64,000 bases of DNA from an uncultured beta proteobacterium (GTDB lineage: Bacteria > Pseudomonadota > Gammaproteobacteria > Burkholderiales > Rhodocyclaceae). The notes below the pieces were generated by a model. That model made no database searches, was not told the DNA's origin, and saw only the letters and a list, made by a program, of their open reading frames with translations. The translations under genes were made by a program, and so were the position numbers. The stretch lies in assembly GCA_903908065.1 (NCBI GenBank), contig CAIVQO010000007.1, forward strand, positions 25,035 to 89,034. The letters are read 5' to 3'. Below, piece by piece: positions 18,673 through 27,323 of the stretch (positions are counted from its first letter, which is position 1; every line of letters starts with the position of its first letter).

Positions 18673-19056
18673 TCAATGTTTGGGTGTTGCCAGTTCCAGG
18701 GTTTCGATGAATTCCAGCACGCCGGAAGCGTCGAGTTCCTCGCGCTGGCGCAGAACGAAGGGCTTGATGTCGAGCAGGCGCGCAAGGTGGGCCATGCACG
18801 CCGTGCCCTCAGCGTCGACTTTTGCGATGGCGGCGTCGTTCATCACCAGCAGCAGCCCCCAGTCGTCGGGATAGCGCCCGTCAAAGGGTACCGGCCCGAT
18901 GGCGCGCTCGCGGCTACCCGGCCACCACAGCCAGGCCATGCCCTGCCGCGCCGCATAGGCATCGGCGCCGATGAATGCCACGGCGAGCGGCGCCCCATCG
19001 GCCGGCTCGACTTCGGGCAGGCGCGCGAGGATGCGTTGCCAGCGCTCATCGTCCAA
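18673..19056 (-). CDS. Unknown protein, second member of the related pair
   Basis: A 127-residue protein with no recognised domain. The start is uncertain: the open frame has no ATG near its upstream end, and TTG 19056, three bases after the RidA stop at 19059, is the best choice (LDDERWQRILARLPEVEP). Visible features are a tryptophan-rich stretch (MAWLWWPGSRERA) and the C-terminal block shared with the neighbouring 155-residue protein. It lies between RidA and that paralogue in one operon. Function unknown. Confidence 0.6.
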   Translation of the reverse strand: MDDERWQRILARLPEVEPADGAPLAVAFIGADAYAARQGMAWLWWPGSRERAIGPVPFDGRYPDDWGLLLVMNDAAIAKVDAEGTACMAHLARLLDIKPFVLRQREELDASGVLEFIETLELATPKH

Positions 19057-19058
19057 GT

Positions 19059-19460
19059 TCAGGCATCCGGGATGACCGCCGTGGCCTCGATCTCGACCTT
19101 GGCGCCATTCTCGACGAAACCGGCGACCTGCACCGCCGTCATCGCCGCGTTGTAATGGCCGATCAGGCGGCGGAACACGGCGCCGAGTTCCTTCTGCTTG
19201 TCCCAGTATTCCTCTTTGCTGCCAAGGTACCAGGTCATGCGCACGATGTGCTCCGGCTTGGCGCCAGCCTCGGCGAGGATCGCCACGATGTTCTTCAGCG
19301 CCTGCTCGGCCTGGCTGACGATGTCGTCGCCGGGGAACTCGCATTTCTCGTCCCAGCCGACCTGGCCGGCGACGAAAATCATCTGCCCGCGCGCGGTGAC
19401 GCCGTGGGCATAGCCCTTGGCCAGCGGCCAGCCGAGGGGAACGAGGGTCTTGGCTTTCAC
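19059..19460 (-). CDS. RidA-family (enamine/imine deaminase-like) protein
   Basis: A 133-residue RidA/YjgF-type protein. Family members hydrolyse reactive 2-aminoacrylate-like enamines or imines to ketone and ammonia. Family features include GQMIFVAGQVGWD, QAEQALKNIVAILAEAGAK and the C-terminal VEIEATAVIPDA. The start is GTG 19460, with AAGGAG upstream, and it overlaps the ligase stop (19457) as GTGA. In known aerobic 2-aminobenzoyl-CoA gene clusters a RidA gene also accompanies the ligase, where it could deaminate the ring-reduced enamine; that role is inference here. Confidence 0.85.
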   Translation of the reverse strand: MKAKTLVPLGWPLAKGYAHGVTARGQMIFVAGQVGWDEKCEFPGDDIVSQAEQALKNIVAILAEAGAKPEHIVRMTWYLGSKEEYWDKQKELGAVFRRLIGHYNAAMTAVQVAGFVENGAKVEIEATAVIPDA

Positions 19461-21085
19461 TTGGCTTCTCCTTGTGCGGCCTCGCGCAGGCGGAAGCGCT
19501 GCAGCTTGCCGGTTTCGGTGCGCGGCAGGCTGGCGACGAACTCCACCTGGCGCGGGTACTTGTAAGGCGCGATGCTCTGCTTGACGAAGTCCTGCAATTC
19601 CTTGGCCGTCTCGGGGCCCGGCGCGTTGCCCGGCTTCAGCACGACAATGGCCTTCACCACCTGGCCGCGCTCGTCGTCCGGCACGCCGATCACGCCGCAC
19701 TCGGCCACTTTGGGATGGCGCAGCAGCACGTCCTCGATCTCCGGCCCGGCGATGTTGTAACCCGCCGAGATGATCATGTCGTCGGTACGCGAGTGGTAGT
19801 GGAAGTATCCGTCCTCGTCCAGCGCGTACGCATCGCCGGTGAAGTTCCAGCCGCCCTGCACGTACTTGGCCTGGCGTTCGTCGTCCAGGTAGCGGCAGCC
19901 CGTGGGCCCCTTCACCGCCAGGCGGCCGATCTCGCCCGGCCGGGCCGGCTTGCCGGCATCGTCCATGATGCAGGCGACGTAACCGGGGATCGCCCTGCCG
20001 GTGGCGCCGGGGCGCGATTCCTTTTCGTCGGCGGAGATGAAGATGTGCAGCATCTCGGTGGCGCCGATGCCGTCGATGATCTCGATGCCGGTCGCCTCCT
20101 TCCACAGTGCGCGCGTCGCGGCGGGCAACGCCTCGCCGGCGGCGACGCACTTCTTCAGCCGGCTGCCGCGCAGCGGCGCGGCCAGCGCCGCCATGGCGCG
20201 ATAGGAGGTCGGTGCGGTAAACACTACGGTGGTCTGGTAGGCGACGATGGCCTCGACCAGGGTCTGCGGCGTCAGCTGTTCCAGCAGCACGGTCGAGGCG
20301 CCGACGGCGAGCGGGAACAGCAGCAGGCCGCCGAGGCCGAAGGTAAAGGCTAGCGGCGGCGTGCCGATGAAGATGTCGTCCGGGTTCGGCCGCAGCACGT
20401 AGGGCGGCCAGCAGACGCAGGAGGCCATCACGTCGCGGTGGAAGTGCATGGTCGCCTTGGGCTGGCCCGTGGTACCCGAGGTGAAGGCCAGGATGCAGGT
20501 GTCGTCGCGCCCGGTGTCGACATTGCTGAAGCTGGCGGGCTCGCGCGTCATTGCCGCTTCCAGCCCTTCCGGGCCGGGATCGTTGAACCACAGGATGTGC
20601 TTCAGTCCGGGCGATTCGGCAGCGGCGAGCTTGAGTTCCTCGGCCAGGCGCAGGTCGCACAAGGCATGCGTTACCTGCGCCTTGGCTATCACGTGCTTGA
20701 GCTCCTTGGCGCGCAGCAGCGGCATGGTCGCCGTGGCGACAGCGCCGACTTTCATCACCGCGAACCAGCAGGCGGCCATCATCGGGTTGTTGGGCGCGCG
20801 TAGCAGCACGCGGTTGCCCGGCAGCACGCCGAGCCGGTTCACCAGGACGTTGGCGATGCGGTTGGCGCGCTCCTGCAGATCGGCGTAGGTCCAGCGCAAG
20901 CCCGGCGCCTGGATGCACAGGCGGTTGCCACGGCCTTCCGCGACGTGCTGGTCCAGCAGGGGCCAGCTGCAATTGAGCCGTTCCGGGAACTTCAGCTCCG
21001 GCAGTTCGAAGAGGAACTCCGGCTGCGCCTCGGGCGGCGGCAGATTGTCACGGGTGAAGGTATCGACATGGGCACTGTAGGTCAC
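19457..21085 (-). CDS. abmG: 2-aminobenzoate-CoA ligase-like / benzoate-CoA ligase family
   Basis: A 542-residue aryl-CoA ligase. The adenylation motif AFTSGTTGQPKATMH is near residue 198, GIGATEMLHIF near 325, and the C-terminal lysine region RTETGKLQRFRLRE near the end. The N-terminus (SAHVDTFTRDNLPP and FELPELKFPERLNCS) is the pattern of 2-aminobenzoate-CoA ligases rather than of benzoate-CoA ligases such as the one at 35959. The start is GTG 21085 with AAGGAGG upstream. It is followed by an overlapping RidA gene and preceded, 22 bases upstream, by a dienoyl-CoA reductase-like gene. Anthranilate is the likeliest substrate; a related 2-substituted benzoate is possible. Confidence 0.75.
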   Translation of the reverse strand: MTYSAHVDTFTRDNLPPPEAQPEFLFELPELKFPERLNCSWPLLDQHVAEGRGNRLCIQAPGLRWTYADLQERANRIANVLVNRLGVLPGNRVLLRAPNNPMMAACWFAVMKVGAVATATMPLLRAKELKHVIAKAQVTHALCDLRLAEELKLAAAESPGLKHILWFNDPGPEGLEAAMTREPASFSNVDTGRDDTCILAFTSGTTGQPKATMHFHRDVMASCVCWPPYVLRPNPDDIFIGTPPLAFTFGLGGLLLFPLAVGASTVLLEQLTPQTLVEAIVAYQTTVVFTAPTSYRAMAALAAPLRGSRLKKCVAAGEALPAATRALWKEATGIEIIDGIGATEMLHIFISADEKESRPGATGRAIPGYVACIMDDAGKPARPGEIGRLAVKGPTGCRYLDDERQAKYVQGGWNFTGDAYALDEDGYFHYHSRTDDMIISAGYNIAGPEIEDVLLRHPKVAECGVIGVPDDERGQVVKAIVVLKPGNAPGPETAKELQDFVKQSIAPYKYPRQVEFVASLPRTETGKLQRFRLREAAQGEAK

Positions 21086-21107
21086 GCCTTCCTCCTTCTA
21101 CAAGAGA

Positions 21108-23099
21108 TCAGATTCTCACACCGAGCTTGTAGCCTTCCTGGATCGCCGCGTCGAGGCCGCGCGGCACCGTGGCGTCGCCGCCGCCGTGCAACTCATCGAT
21201 CATCCACTGGAATTCATAGAACAGGTCGTGGTTTGCGCGGCGCGGGCTGGATACGATCACGTTTTCGCAGGGAATGAACTGCTCGCCGCCCTTGGCCGTC
21301 GCCACCGTCGCGCCCTCGGCCGTGACCTTGACCAGTTGCGCCGAGCAGACGGTCTTGATGCCGAGTTCGTCCACCCAGGCCGTATGACGCCACTTGAAGG
21401 TAGGCATGATGTCGCCGCCGACACGCTTTTCCTTTTCGACCACCGTCACTTCATGGCCGGCCTTTTGCAGGAACTCCGAAATCGTCAGGCCGATCATGCC
21501 GCCGCCGATCATCACCACGCGCTTGCCCACCGTCTTCATGCCGTGGGCCACTTCGAGAGCGTCGATCAGCAGTTCGCTGCCCGGCATGTACTTGAAGGAC
21601 TCGAGGTCGGTGCGGGCGCCAGCGGCGACGATGCAGGCATCGTATTCATGCAGCACGCTGCGCATGAACTTGGCGTTGGCCTCGGTGTTGAGCCGCACCT
21701 CGACGCCGAGCTTCTTCGCCATCACGCCGTAGTAGTCGATCACGCTTTGCAGGTCGGCCGGGCGCGCCAGGTCGTTGGCGGCATAGGCGGCGAGGTTGCC
21801 GCCAATCTTATCGGCCTTGTCGAATACGGTAACGCTGTGGCCGCGCTTCCTCGCAGTGATCGCCGCCTCCATGCCGGCCGGGCCGGCGCCGATCACCATC
21901 ACGCGCTTCTTCTCGGTGGCCTCGGTGACGTGGTACTCGGGCTCGACCTCGTGGCCCAGCATCGGGTTCATGGTGCAGGTGTAGGGCAGATCGCGGAACA
22001 GGCGCGACAGGCAGTTGAGCGAGCCGATGCAGGGACGCACTTCCTCCATGCGGTCCTCGGCAGCCTTGTGGATCATCTCCGGGTCGGCCAGCAGCGGACG
22101 GCAGACTTCCCAGTAGTCGAAAATGTTATCGCGCACGCACTGGTCGGCCATTGCCGGGTCGGGTAGACGGTTGCCGAAGGCGACCAGCACGTTGGGGAAC
22201 ATCTTCTTCGCCTTCTCGGAGAGGAAGTTCCAGTAACCGGGCGCGACGTCGCGGCCGAAGGAAGACTCGGGCGCTTCCTGCCAGCCGACGGTGACCGAGA
22301 TCATGTCCACGCCGCAGTCGACGGCCTGCTGCATCAGTTCGAAGGATTCGTCCTGGGTATTGCCGCCCCAGCGGTCCATCAGTTCGGCGCCGTTGAGGCG
22401 TACCGAGAGCGGGTTGTCGGGCGTGGCCTGCTTGATGGCGTCGATCAGTTCGCGCATGAAGCGGCCGCGGTTCTGCACCGAGCCGCCGTATTCATCGGTG
22501 CGCTGGTTGGTGAAGCGCGAGTTGAAGTTGGCCAGCAGGTAGCCCATGAAGCTGGTGATCTCGGTGGCGTCGAAGCCGGCGCGGATGGCGCGCTTGGCGG
22601 CGTCGGCATGCTGCTTGACGGTGACCGCGATCTGCTCCTTGGTCATTTCGCGCGGCGGGCGGAAGTGCGGCAGCGTCTGCGGCACTACCGAGGGCTGGAT
22701 GCAGTAGCCGAGGTCGATGCCGCCGTAGCGGCCGGCGTGCAGGATCTGCTGCATGGCCATGGCGCCGGCATCGTGGATGTAGCGCGCAATCATCTCGAAC
22801 TGCGGCAGGAACTTGTCGTCGTGGATCGCGACCTGGCGGAAATAGGCTTTGCCCTCGCCCCACGGGTCGGGATAGGCACCCTGGTTGGTGATCATGCCGC
22901 AGCCCGTGCCGGCGATCACGCGCACCCGCGCCAGCTCGCGCGGCGTGATGGTTCCGTCGCGGCCGTTGTAATTGGAGACGCAGCAGGCGCCGTACTTGAT
23001 GCGGTTCTTGACGGTGTACTTGCCCACCGTTCCCGGCTTGAACAAATCCTTGAGCTTGGATTCCCCCGGTCGTGCCACGGCAATCGTTGTCACGTTCAT
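21108..23099 (-). CDS. 2,4-dienoyl-CoA reductase-like FMN/Fe-S/FAD flavoenzyme
   Basis: A 663-residue multi-cofactor reductase. Residues about 15-365 form an Old Yellow Enzyme barrel (QILHAGRYGG, NSRFTNQRTDEYGGSV). A cysteine cluster (CIGSLNCLSRLF, then TCTMNP) would hold a 4Fe-4S centre. The rest is an FAD/NAD-binding unit with two dinucleotide motifs (VMVIGAGPAGMEAA; VVMIGGGMIGLTISE). The architecture matches FadH and the naphthoyl-CoA reductases, so a reduction of an aromatic-derived CoA ester is plausible. AGGAGG stands only one base before ATG 23099; GTG 23093 has ideal spacing and may be the true start. An operator lies at 23142-23158. Confidence 0.82.
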   Translation of the reverse strand: MNVTTIAVARPGESKLKDLFKPGTVGKYTVKNRIKYGACCVSNYNGRDGTITPRELARVRVIAGTGCGMITNQGAYPDPWGEGKAYFRQVAIHDDKFLPQFEMIARYIHDAGAMAMQQILHAGRYGGIDLGYCIQPSVVPQTLPHFRPPREMTKEQIAVTVKQHADAAKRAIRAGFDATEITSFMGYLLANFNSRFTNQRTDEYGGSVQNRGRFMRELIDAIKQATPDNPLSVRLNGAELMDRWGGNTQDESFELMQQAVDCGVDMISVTVGWQEAPESSFGRDVAPGYWNFLSEKAKKMFPNVLVAFGNRLPDPAMADQCVRDNIFDYWEVCRPLLADPEMIHKAAEDRMEEVRPCIGSLNCLSRLFRDLPYTCTMNPMLGHEVEPEYHVTEATEKKRVMVIGAGPAGMEAAITARKRGHSVTVFDKADKIGGNLAAYAANDLARPADLQSVIDYYGVMAKKLGVEVRLNTEANAKFMRSVLHEYDACIVAAGARTDLESFKYMPGSELLIDALEVAHGMKTVGKRVVMIGGGMIGLTISEFLQKAGHEVTVVEKEKRVGGDIMPTFKWRHTAWVDELGIKTVCSAQLVKVTAEGATVATAKGGEQFIPCENVIVSSPRRANHDLFYEFQWMIDELHGGGDATVPRGLDAAIQEGYKLGVRI

Positions 23100-23141
23100 T
23101 CCTCCTGATGGCCCGGCCAACGGCGGGCGTTGAATTTCTTA

Positions 23142-23158
23142 TTGGATACTGTATACAT
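23142..23158. promoter_or_regulatory. Palindromic operator, copy 3 (TTGGATACTGTATACAT)
   Basis: Matches the same 17-bp pattern as the sites at 2773 and 14905. It lies 43 bases upstream of the reductase start at 23099 on the minus strand, in an 80-base gap, with a possible -35 TTGACG at 23178-23183. The gap thus seems to hold a separate promoter for the 16.5-23.1 kb operon. Confidence 0.5.
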
Positions 23159-23179
23159 TACGTGCAAACCATTGGAGCG

Positions 23180-24331
23180 TCAATACGAATCGCCGAAGAT
23201 TTCGGGGTGGCTACGCTCCCAGATCGCCGCCAGTTTCGGGTCGCGCCGGGTGACTTCGGCGTGGTCCACGCGGCCGGTGCGGGTCATGTAGCTGTAGGCG
23301 AAATCGACCGGCGACAGCCGGATCAGCTCATCCATGCGCTCATACCAGCGGATGCTGGCGTTCGCCGCATCCCAGATCTTCTTCATCGGCGGCAGGCGCC
23401 GTTCCTGGTAAAGGGCCAGCGCCTCGCCGACGCTGCCGTTGTCGCGCAGGGCCTTCCACAGCGCGATCGCATCCTCCATGGCCAGCCGGGTGCCGGAGCC
23501 GATGGAAAAATGCGCAGTGCGCAGGGCATCGCCCATCAGGACCACGTTGCCGAAGCTCCATTGCCGGTTCGATATCGCCGGAAACTGGCGCCAATAGGAC
23601 TTGTTGGAAAGTATCGGCTCGCCCCCCAGGTCATTGGCGAACACCCGCTCGCAATGGCGGATCGTCTCGCCCTCGCCCATCGCGGCGAAGCCCGCCTTGT
23701 GCCAGGTGGCGTCGGTGACCTCGACCAGGAAGGTGCTCATGGTCGGGCTGTAGCGGTAATGGTGGGCGCAGAACACGCCATGTTCGGTCTCGCGGAAGGT
23801 CAGCGACAGGCTGTCGAAGACCTTGCTGGTACCGTACCAGATGAAGCGGTTGGGCCGCAGGTCGGTTTCGGTGCCAAAGCGCGCCTCGTTCTCGCTGCGC
23901 ACCCAGGAAAAGGCACCGTTGGCGGCGACGATCAGGTCGGCGCCGGCCAGCGCCGGATCGTCGAGCGACGTCAGCTCGCTGTCGAAGGTGATCCTCACCC
24001 CCAGTGATTCGGCATGTGCGTAGAGCCGGCTGAGCAGTTCTAGGCGGCCGATGGCGGCAAAGCCGTTGCCGGTGATGGGCACCGCCGTATCGTTATGGAC
24101 GATGGTCAGGTTGGGCCAGGTTTCCATCAAGGGCGTCAGCAACTGGTACATGGCCTCGTCGTCGGCACGCAGGAACTCCAGCGCCCGATCGGAGAACACC
24201 ACGCCGAAACCCCAGGTGGCGTCGCGCGGGCCGCGTTCGAACACCACGACATCGTGCGCCGGGTTCTCGCGCTTCATCAACGCCGCGAAATACAGGCCGG
24301 CAGGCCCACCACCAATGATGCGTATCTTCAT
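23180..24331 (-). CDS. FAD-dependent aryl-CoA hydroxylase, like the N-terminal half of salicylyl-CoA/2-aminobenzoyl-CoA monooxygenase
   Basis: A 383-residue flavoprotein of the p-hydroxybenzoate hydroxylase fold. The FAD-binding motif IRIIGGGPAGLYFAALMKR is at the N-terminus, and WGFGVVFSD near residue 40 and GNVVLMGDALRTAHFSIGSG near 275 complete the FAD site. Its sequence pattern is that of the N-terminal hydroxylase half of salicylyl-CoA 5-hydroxylase and 2-aminobenzoyl-CoA monooxygenase/reductase. In those proteins an OYE-type half is fused behind it; here the protein stops at FGDSY. The ATG overlaps the upstream ligase stop (24328). The two separate OYE-type proteins downstream may replace the missing half. 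Confidence 0.8.
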   Translation of the reverse strand: MKIRIIGGGPAGLYFAALMKRENPAHDVVVFERGPRDATWGFGVVFSDRALEFLRADDEAMYQLLTPLMETWPNLTIVHNDTAVPITGNGFAAIGRLELLSRLYAHAESLGVRITFDSELTSLDDPALAGADLIVAANGAFSWVRSENEARFGTETDLRPNRFIWYGTSKVFDSLSLTFRETEHGVFCAHHYRYSPTMSTFLVEVTDATWHKAGFAAMGEGETIRHCERVFANDLGGEPILSNKSYWRQFPAISNRQWSFGNVVLMGDALRTAHFSIGSGTRLAMEDAIALWKALRDNGSVGEALALYQERRLPPMKKIWDAANASIRWYERMDELIRLSPVDFAYSYMTRTGRVDHAEVTRRDPKLAAIWERSHPEIFGDSY

Positions 24332-25977
24332 GCGCCCGCCTTTTCCGTTTCCATCTTTGCCGCAATGGTTTCGCGCAGCGTCCGCTTGAGGATCTTGCCC
24401 ACCGGGCTCAGCGGAAACTCCTTCACCACCTCCAGGCGCTCGGGCAGCTTGAAGCTGGCGATCTGCTGCCCGCGCAGGAAGCCGATCAATTCGTCGAAGC
24501 CCAGCGTCGCGCCCTCCTTGGTAATCACGAAGGCGCAGGCCTTCTCGCCGAACACCGGGTCCGGCATCGCCACCAGGGTCACGGCCTTCACCGCGGGATG
24601 GCGGAAGATCAGGTTCTCGACCTCCTCGCAGCTGATCTTCTCGCCGCCGCGGTTGATCAGGTCCTTGCGCCGGCCTTCGGTGAACACATGGCGGCCCTGC
24701 TTCCTGACGATGTCGCCCATGCGGTAGTAGCCGTCAGGCGTGAAGGCCTCGGCCTGCTTTTCCGGCGCCCGGTAGTAGCCCTGGATGGTGTAAGGCCCGC
24801 GCGTCACCAGTTCGCCAGGCTCGCCATCGGGAATGTCCTTGCCGTCGTCGTCCACCACCCGGATCTCGTCGTCCTCGCAGACCGGGACGCCGGAACTGGT
24901 CAGCAGCAGCTCCTCGGGAGCATCCAGCGGCACCATGTTGATCAGGCCTTCCGCCGTGCCGTAGATCTCCTGGGGCAGGCAGCCGAAGCGCTGGCGCATG
25001 CGCGCACGCAGTTCCGGCGCCAGGCGCGCGCCGCCGTTCTGGACCACCTTCAGCGAAGACAGGTCGAAACCCTCCGGCACCTCGGAGTTCAGCCAGTTCG
25101 AAATCAGCGGCACAACGGCGGCGATCGCGCTGACATGCTCGCGCTGCACCAGGGAGAACACCTCGGCCGCGTCGCCAGATGCCGCCAGCACCACCGTGCC
25201 GCCGTAATAGAAGCAGCCGAGCATGCCGGGCGAGGCCAGGTTGTAGTTGTGGCCCAACGGCAGGATGGCCATGAACACGGTGGCCTCGTCAAAGCCGCCG
25301 GCACGGCCGCACAGGCGCGCATTGAGCACATAGTCGTCGTGGGTGCGCGGGATCAGCTTCGACAGAGAAGTCGTGCCGCCCGAGAGCAGCATGGTCGCCA
25401 CCTCGGACGGATCTGGCCTGACGTCGGCCAGGCGGCGGTCCGCTTCGGCCTCGTCCAGCGACGCGGCGAGCATCGCGCGCAGGTCATGCTGCCCCGGCCC
25501 CGGCTCGCCGACGACGAATACCGCCACGCCGGGCCGTTCGCCGCAAACTTCGCGCGCCATTTCGCGGTAATCGAAATTGCCCAGGCGGTCCGGGATCAGG
25601 TAGGCCGTGGCCCCCGAGGCCGAGAGGAAGTGGCGAATCTCGCTGTGCCGGTGCGCGCGCAGTGCCGTCACCGGGATCGCGCCGATGCGGGTCAGGGCGA
25701 AATAGGCGAAAACGAACTCAGGACCGTTGGGCAGTTGCATCACCACGCGATCGCCCGGCTTGATGCCCATGGCGACGAAGCCACAGGCCAGGCGCCGGTA
25801 GCCCGCCACCAGTTCGGCGTAGGACAGCCGCAGTTCGCCGCTGACCAGGGCCGTCTTGCCGGGATGGCGCGCGGCGCTGCGATCGAGCAGTTGCGGAATC
25901 GTGATGCGTTCCCACCAGCCACGCCGGCGGTAGTCAGCCGCCACCTCGGCGGGCCAGGGCACGCAGCCTTCGAGCAT
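24328..25977 (-). CDS. EntE/DhbE-like aryl-AMP (2,3-dihydroxybenzoate/salicylate-type) ligase
   Basis: A 549-residue adenylate-forming enzyme. The motif LLSGGTTSLSKLIPRTHDDY near residue 190, PLGHNYNLASPG near 237 and YGTAEGLINMV near 330 are characteristic of EntE/DhbE-type aryl acid ligases; LSPVGKILKRTLRE holds the C-terminal lysine. ATG 25977 is preceded by AAGGAGGAG. With no siderophore genes nearby and a salicylyl-CoA hydroxylase-like gene overlapping its end, it probably activates salicylate or a similar ortho-hydroxy/amino benzoate for catabolism. SdgA of the Streptomyces salicylate pathway is a known parallel. It is divergent from a LysR gene. Confidence 0.8.
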   Translation of the reverse strand: MLEGCVPWPAEVAADYRRRGWWERITIPQLLDRSAARHPGKTALVSGELRLSYAELVAGYRRLACGFVAMGIKPGDRVVMQLPNGPEFVFAYFALTRIGAIPVTALRAHRHSEIRHFLSASGATAYLIPDRLGNFDYREMAREVCGERPGVAVFVVGEPGPGQHDLRAMLAASLDEAEADRRLADVRPDPSEVATMLLSGGTTSLSKLIPRTHDDYVLNARLCGRAGGFDEATVFMAILPLGHNYNLASPGMLGCFYYGGTVVLAASGDAAEVFSLVQREHVSAIAAVVPLISNWLNSEVPEGFDLSSLKVVQNGGARLAPELRARMRQRFGCLPQEIYGTAEGLINMVPLDAPEELLLTSSGVPVCEDDEIRVVDDDGKDIPDGEPGELVTRGPYTIQGYYRAPEKQAEAFTPDGYYRMGDIVRKQGRHVFTEGRRKDLINRGGEKISCEEVENLIFRHPAVKAVTLVAMPDPVFGEKACAFVITKEGATLGFDELIGFLRGQQIASFKLPERLEVVKEFPLSPVGKILKRTLRETIAAKMETEKAGA

Positions 25978-26053
25978 GTTCTCCTCCTTGTCGCCGGTGA
26001 TCCGGTCTTGCAGGGTGTCCGCGCACTCTAGAACAAAATCGTGACCACTTGTA

Positions 26054-26081
26054 GTGAATGGCATCAATACAGTACATTCAC
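26054..26081. promoter_or_regulatory. Dyad operator for the LysR regulator
   Basis: GTGAATG (26054-26060) and CATTCAC (26075-26081) form a perfect 7-bp inverted repeat with 14 bases between. It sits in the 107-base gap between the divergent ligase (start 25977) and lysR (start 26085). This is typical for a LysR protein controlling its neighbour and itself. Confidence 0.55.
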
Positions 26082-26084
26082 GGC

Positions 26085-26987
26085 ATGAATATTGAAGACA
26101 TCGACCTCAACCTGCTGCCGGTGTTTGCGGCGGTGTTGAACGAGGGCTCGATCAGCCGCGCCGCGGCCCGCCTCGACCTGTCCCAGCCGGCGGTGAGCAA
26201 CGCCCTGGCGCGCCTGCGCAAGATCACCGGCGACCGCCTGTTCGTGCGCCTCGCCAATGGCGTGGTGCCGACACCGTATGCCGAATCCATCGCCGGGCCG
26301 ATCTCGGCAGCCCTGGCCGCGATAAACGCATCCCTGGCCGGCCGCAAGGGCTTCGATCCGGCCAATTCCGAACGCGACTTCGCGATCCACATCACCGACC
26401 TTGGCGAGGCTTTCTTCCTGCCGCGCCTGCTGGCGCGCCTGAACCGCATCGCGCCGCGGGTGCGTTTGCGCACCCTCGCCCTCTCCACGGACGAGGCGCG
26501 CGAAGCCCTGCGCAGCGGGGCGGCCGACCTGACCATCGGCAACCTGCCGGACTTCGCTGCCGGCTTCTACCAGCAGCGCCTGTTCCGCGACCGCTACGTC
26601 TGCATCGTCAGCCGCGACCATCCGAGCATAGGCGCACGGCTGACGGCGCGCCAGTTCGCCGCTGCCAGCCATGCGATTGCCATGCCCGGCGGTACCGGAC
26701 ACGGCATCATCGAACGCACGCTGGTCGCGCAGGGCCTGGAAAGCCGCATCGCGCTGCGGGTGCAGAACTTCCTCGTCCTGCCCAGCATCGTCGCCGCCAG
26801 CGAACTGATCGCCATCGTTCCGCACAGCGTGGGCAGCCAGATCTCGCCCCGGGATGCGGTCAAACTGCTGCCGCTGCCGGTGGCCATTCCCCCTTTCGAC
26901 GTCCGGCAATGCTGGCACGAGCGCTACCACGACGACCCCGGCCATCGCTGGCTGCGACAGCAGTTCGCGGAGCTTTACGGCAGTTAG
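26085..26987 (+). CDS. LysR-family transcriptional regulator
   Basis: A 300-residue LysR protein. The winged helix-turn-helix occupies the first 65 residues (NEGSISRAAARLDLSQPAVSNALARLRK is read as two blocks, with SISRAAARLDLSQPAVSNAL as the core). The effector domain follows, with the opening DLNLLPVFAAVLNEGS of the NahR/NodD-like branch. ATG 26085 is used although no ribosome site is visible; the transcript may be nearly leaderless. It probably activates the divergent 16.5-26.0 kb operon in response to an aromatic acid or its CoA ester, judged from position and the dyad at 26054. Confidence 0.85.
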   Translation: MNIEDIDLNLLPVFAAVLNEGSISRAAARLDLSQPAVSNALARLRKITGDRLFVRLANGVVPTPYAESIAGPISAALAAINASLAGRKGFDPANSERDFAIHITDLGEAFFLPRLLARLNRIAPRVRLRTLALSTDEAREALRSGAADLTIGNLPDFAAGFYQQRLFRDRYVCIVSRDHPSIGARLTARQFAAASHAIAMPGGTGHGIIERTLVAQGLESRIALRVQNFLVLPSIVAASELIAIVPHSVGSQISPRDAVKLLPLPVAIPPFDVRQCWHERYHDDPGHRWLRQQFAELYGS

Positions 26988-27134
26988 CTGGCGGAACTCC
27001 GCGCAGCTTGGCCATCGTGCAGGGCACAAGTGAATCACGCTCCGGGATGCCGGATACCGGTTCAAGACGGGGCTCCCGGCCAGTCGAGTAAAGTAAAATG
27101 TGGCTTTCAACCCGTCTCCAGTGGCTTTCAAATC

Positions 27135-27263
27135 ATGGCCGACTTCTTCAGGTGCCCCGCGTGCGGTTCCAGCAGCCCGGTAAATGGAACTCAGCCGACC
27201 AAATGCCCTGTCTGCCAAACCTCCCCTGCTGAATTTTCGATTACCTGCTCGGGCTGCAAGTAG
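27135..27263 (+). pseudogene. Zinc-ribbon protein, N-terminal piece ended by an in-frame TAG
   Basis: A 42-codon frame with three CxxC pairs (CPAC, CPVC, CSGC). The TAG at 27261-27263 is followed in the same frame by a fourth pair (CPNC at about 27300) and then the 271-codon frame starting at 27324. Removing the one stop would give a single protein of about 334 residues with two complete zinc ribbons. I read this as a nonsense-interrupted gene, unless the TAG is a sequencing error or is read through. Confidence 0.6.
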
Positions 27264-27323
27264 GTATCAAAAGGGCCCGAAATCGGCTCGCCAGGCTATT
27301 GCCCGAATTGCGGCGATCGCTAC

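Noticed and set aside
26063..26079. ATACAGTAC as a fourth copy of the 17-bp operator
   Set aside because: Only the centre matches; the flanks do not, and the position is better explained by the LysR dyad 26054-26081.
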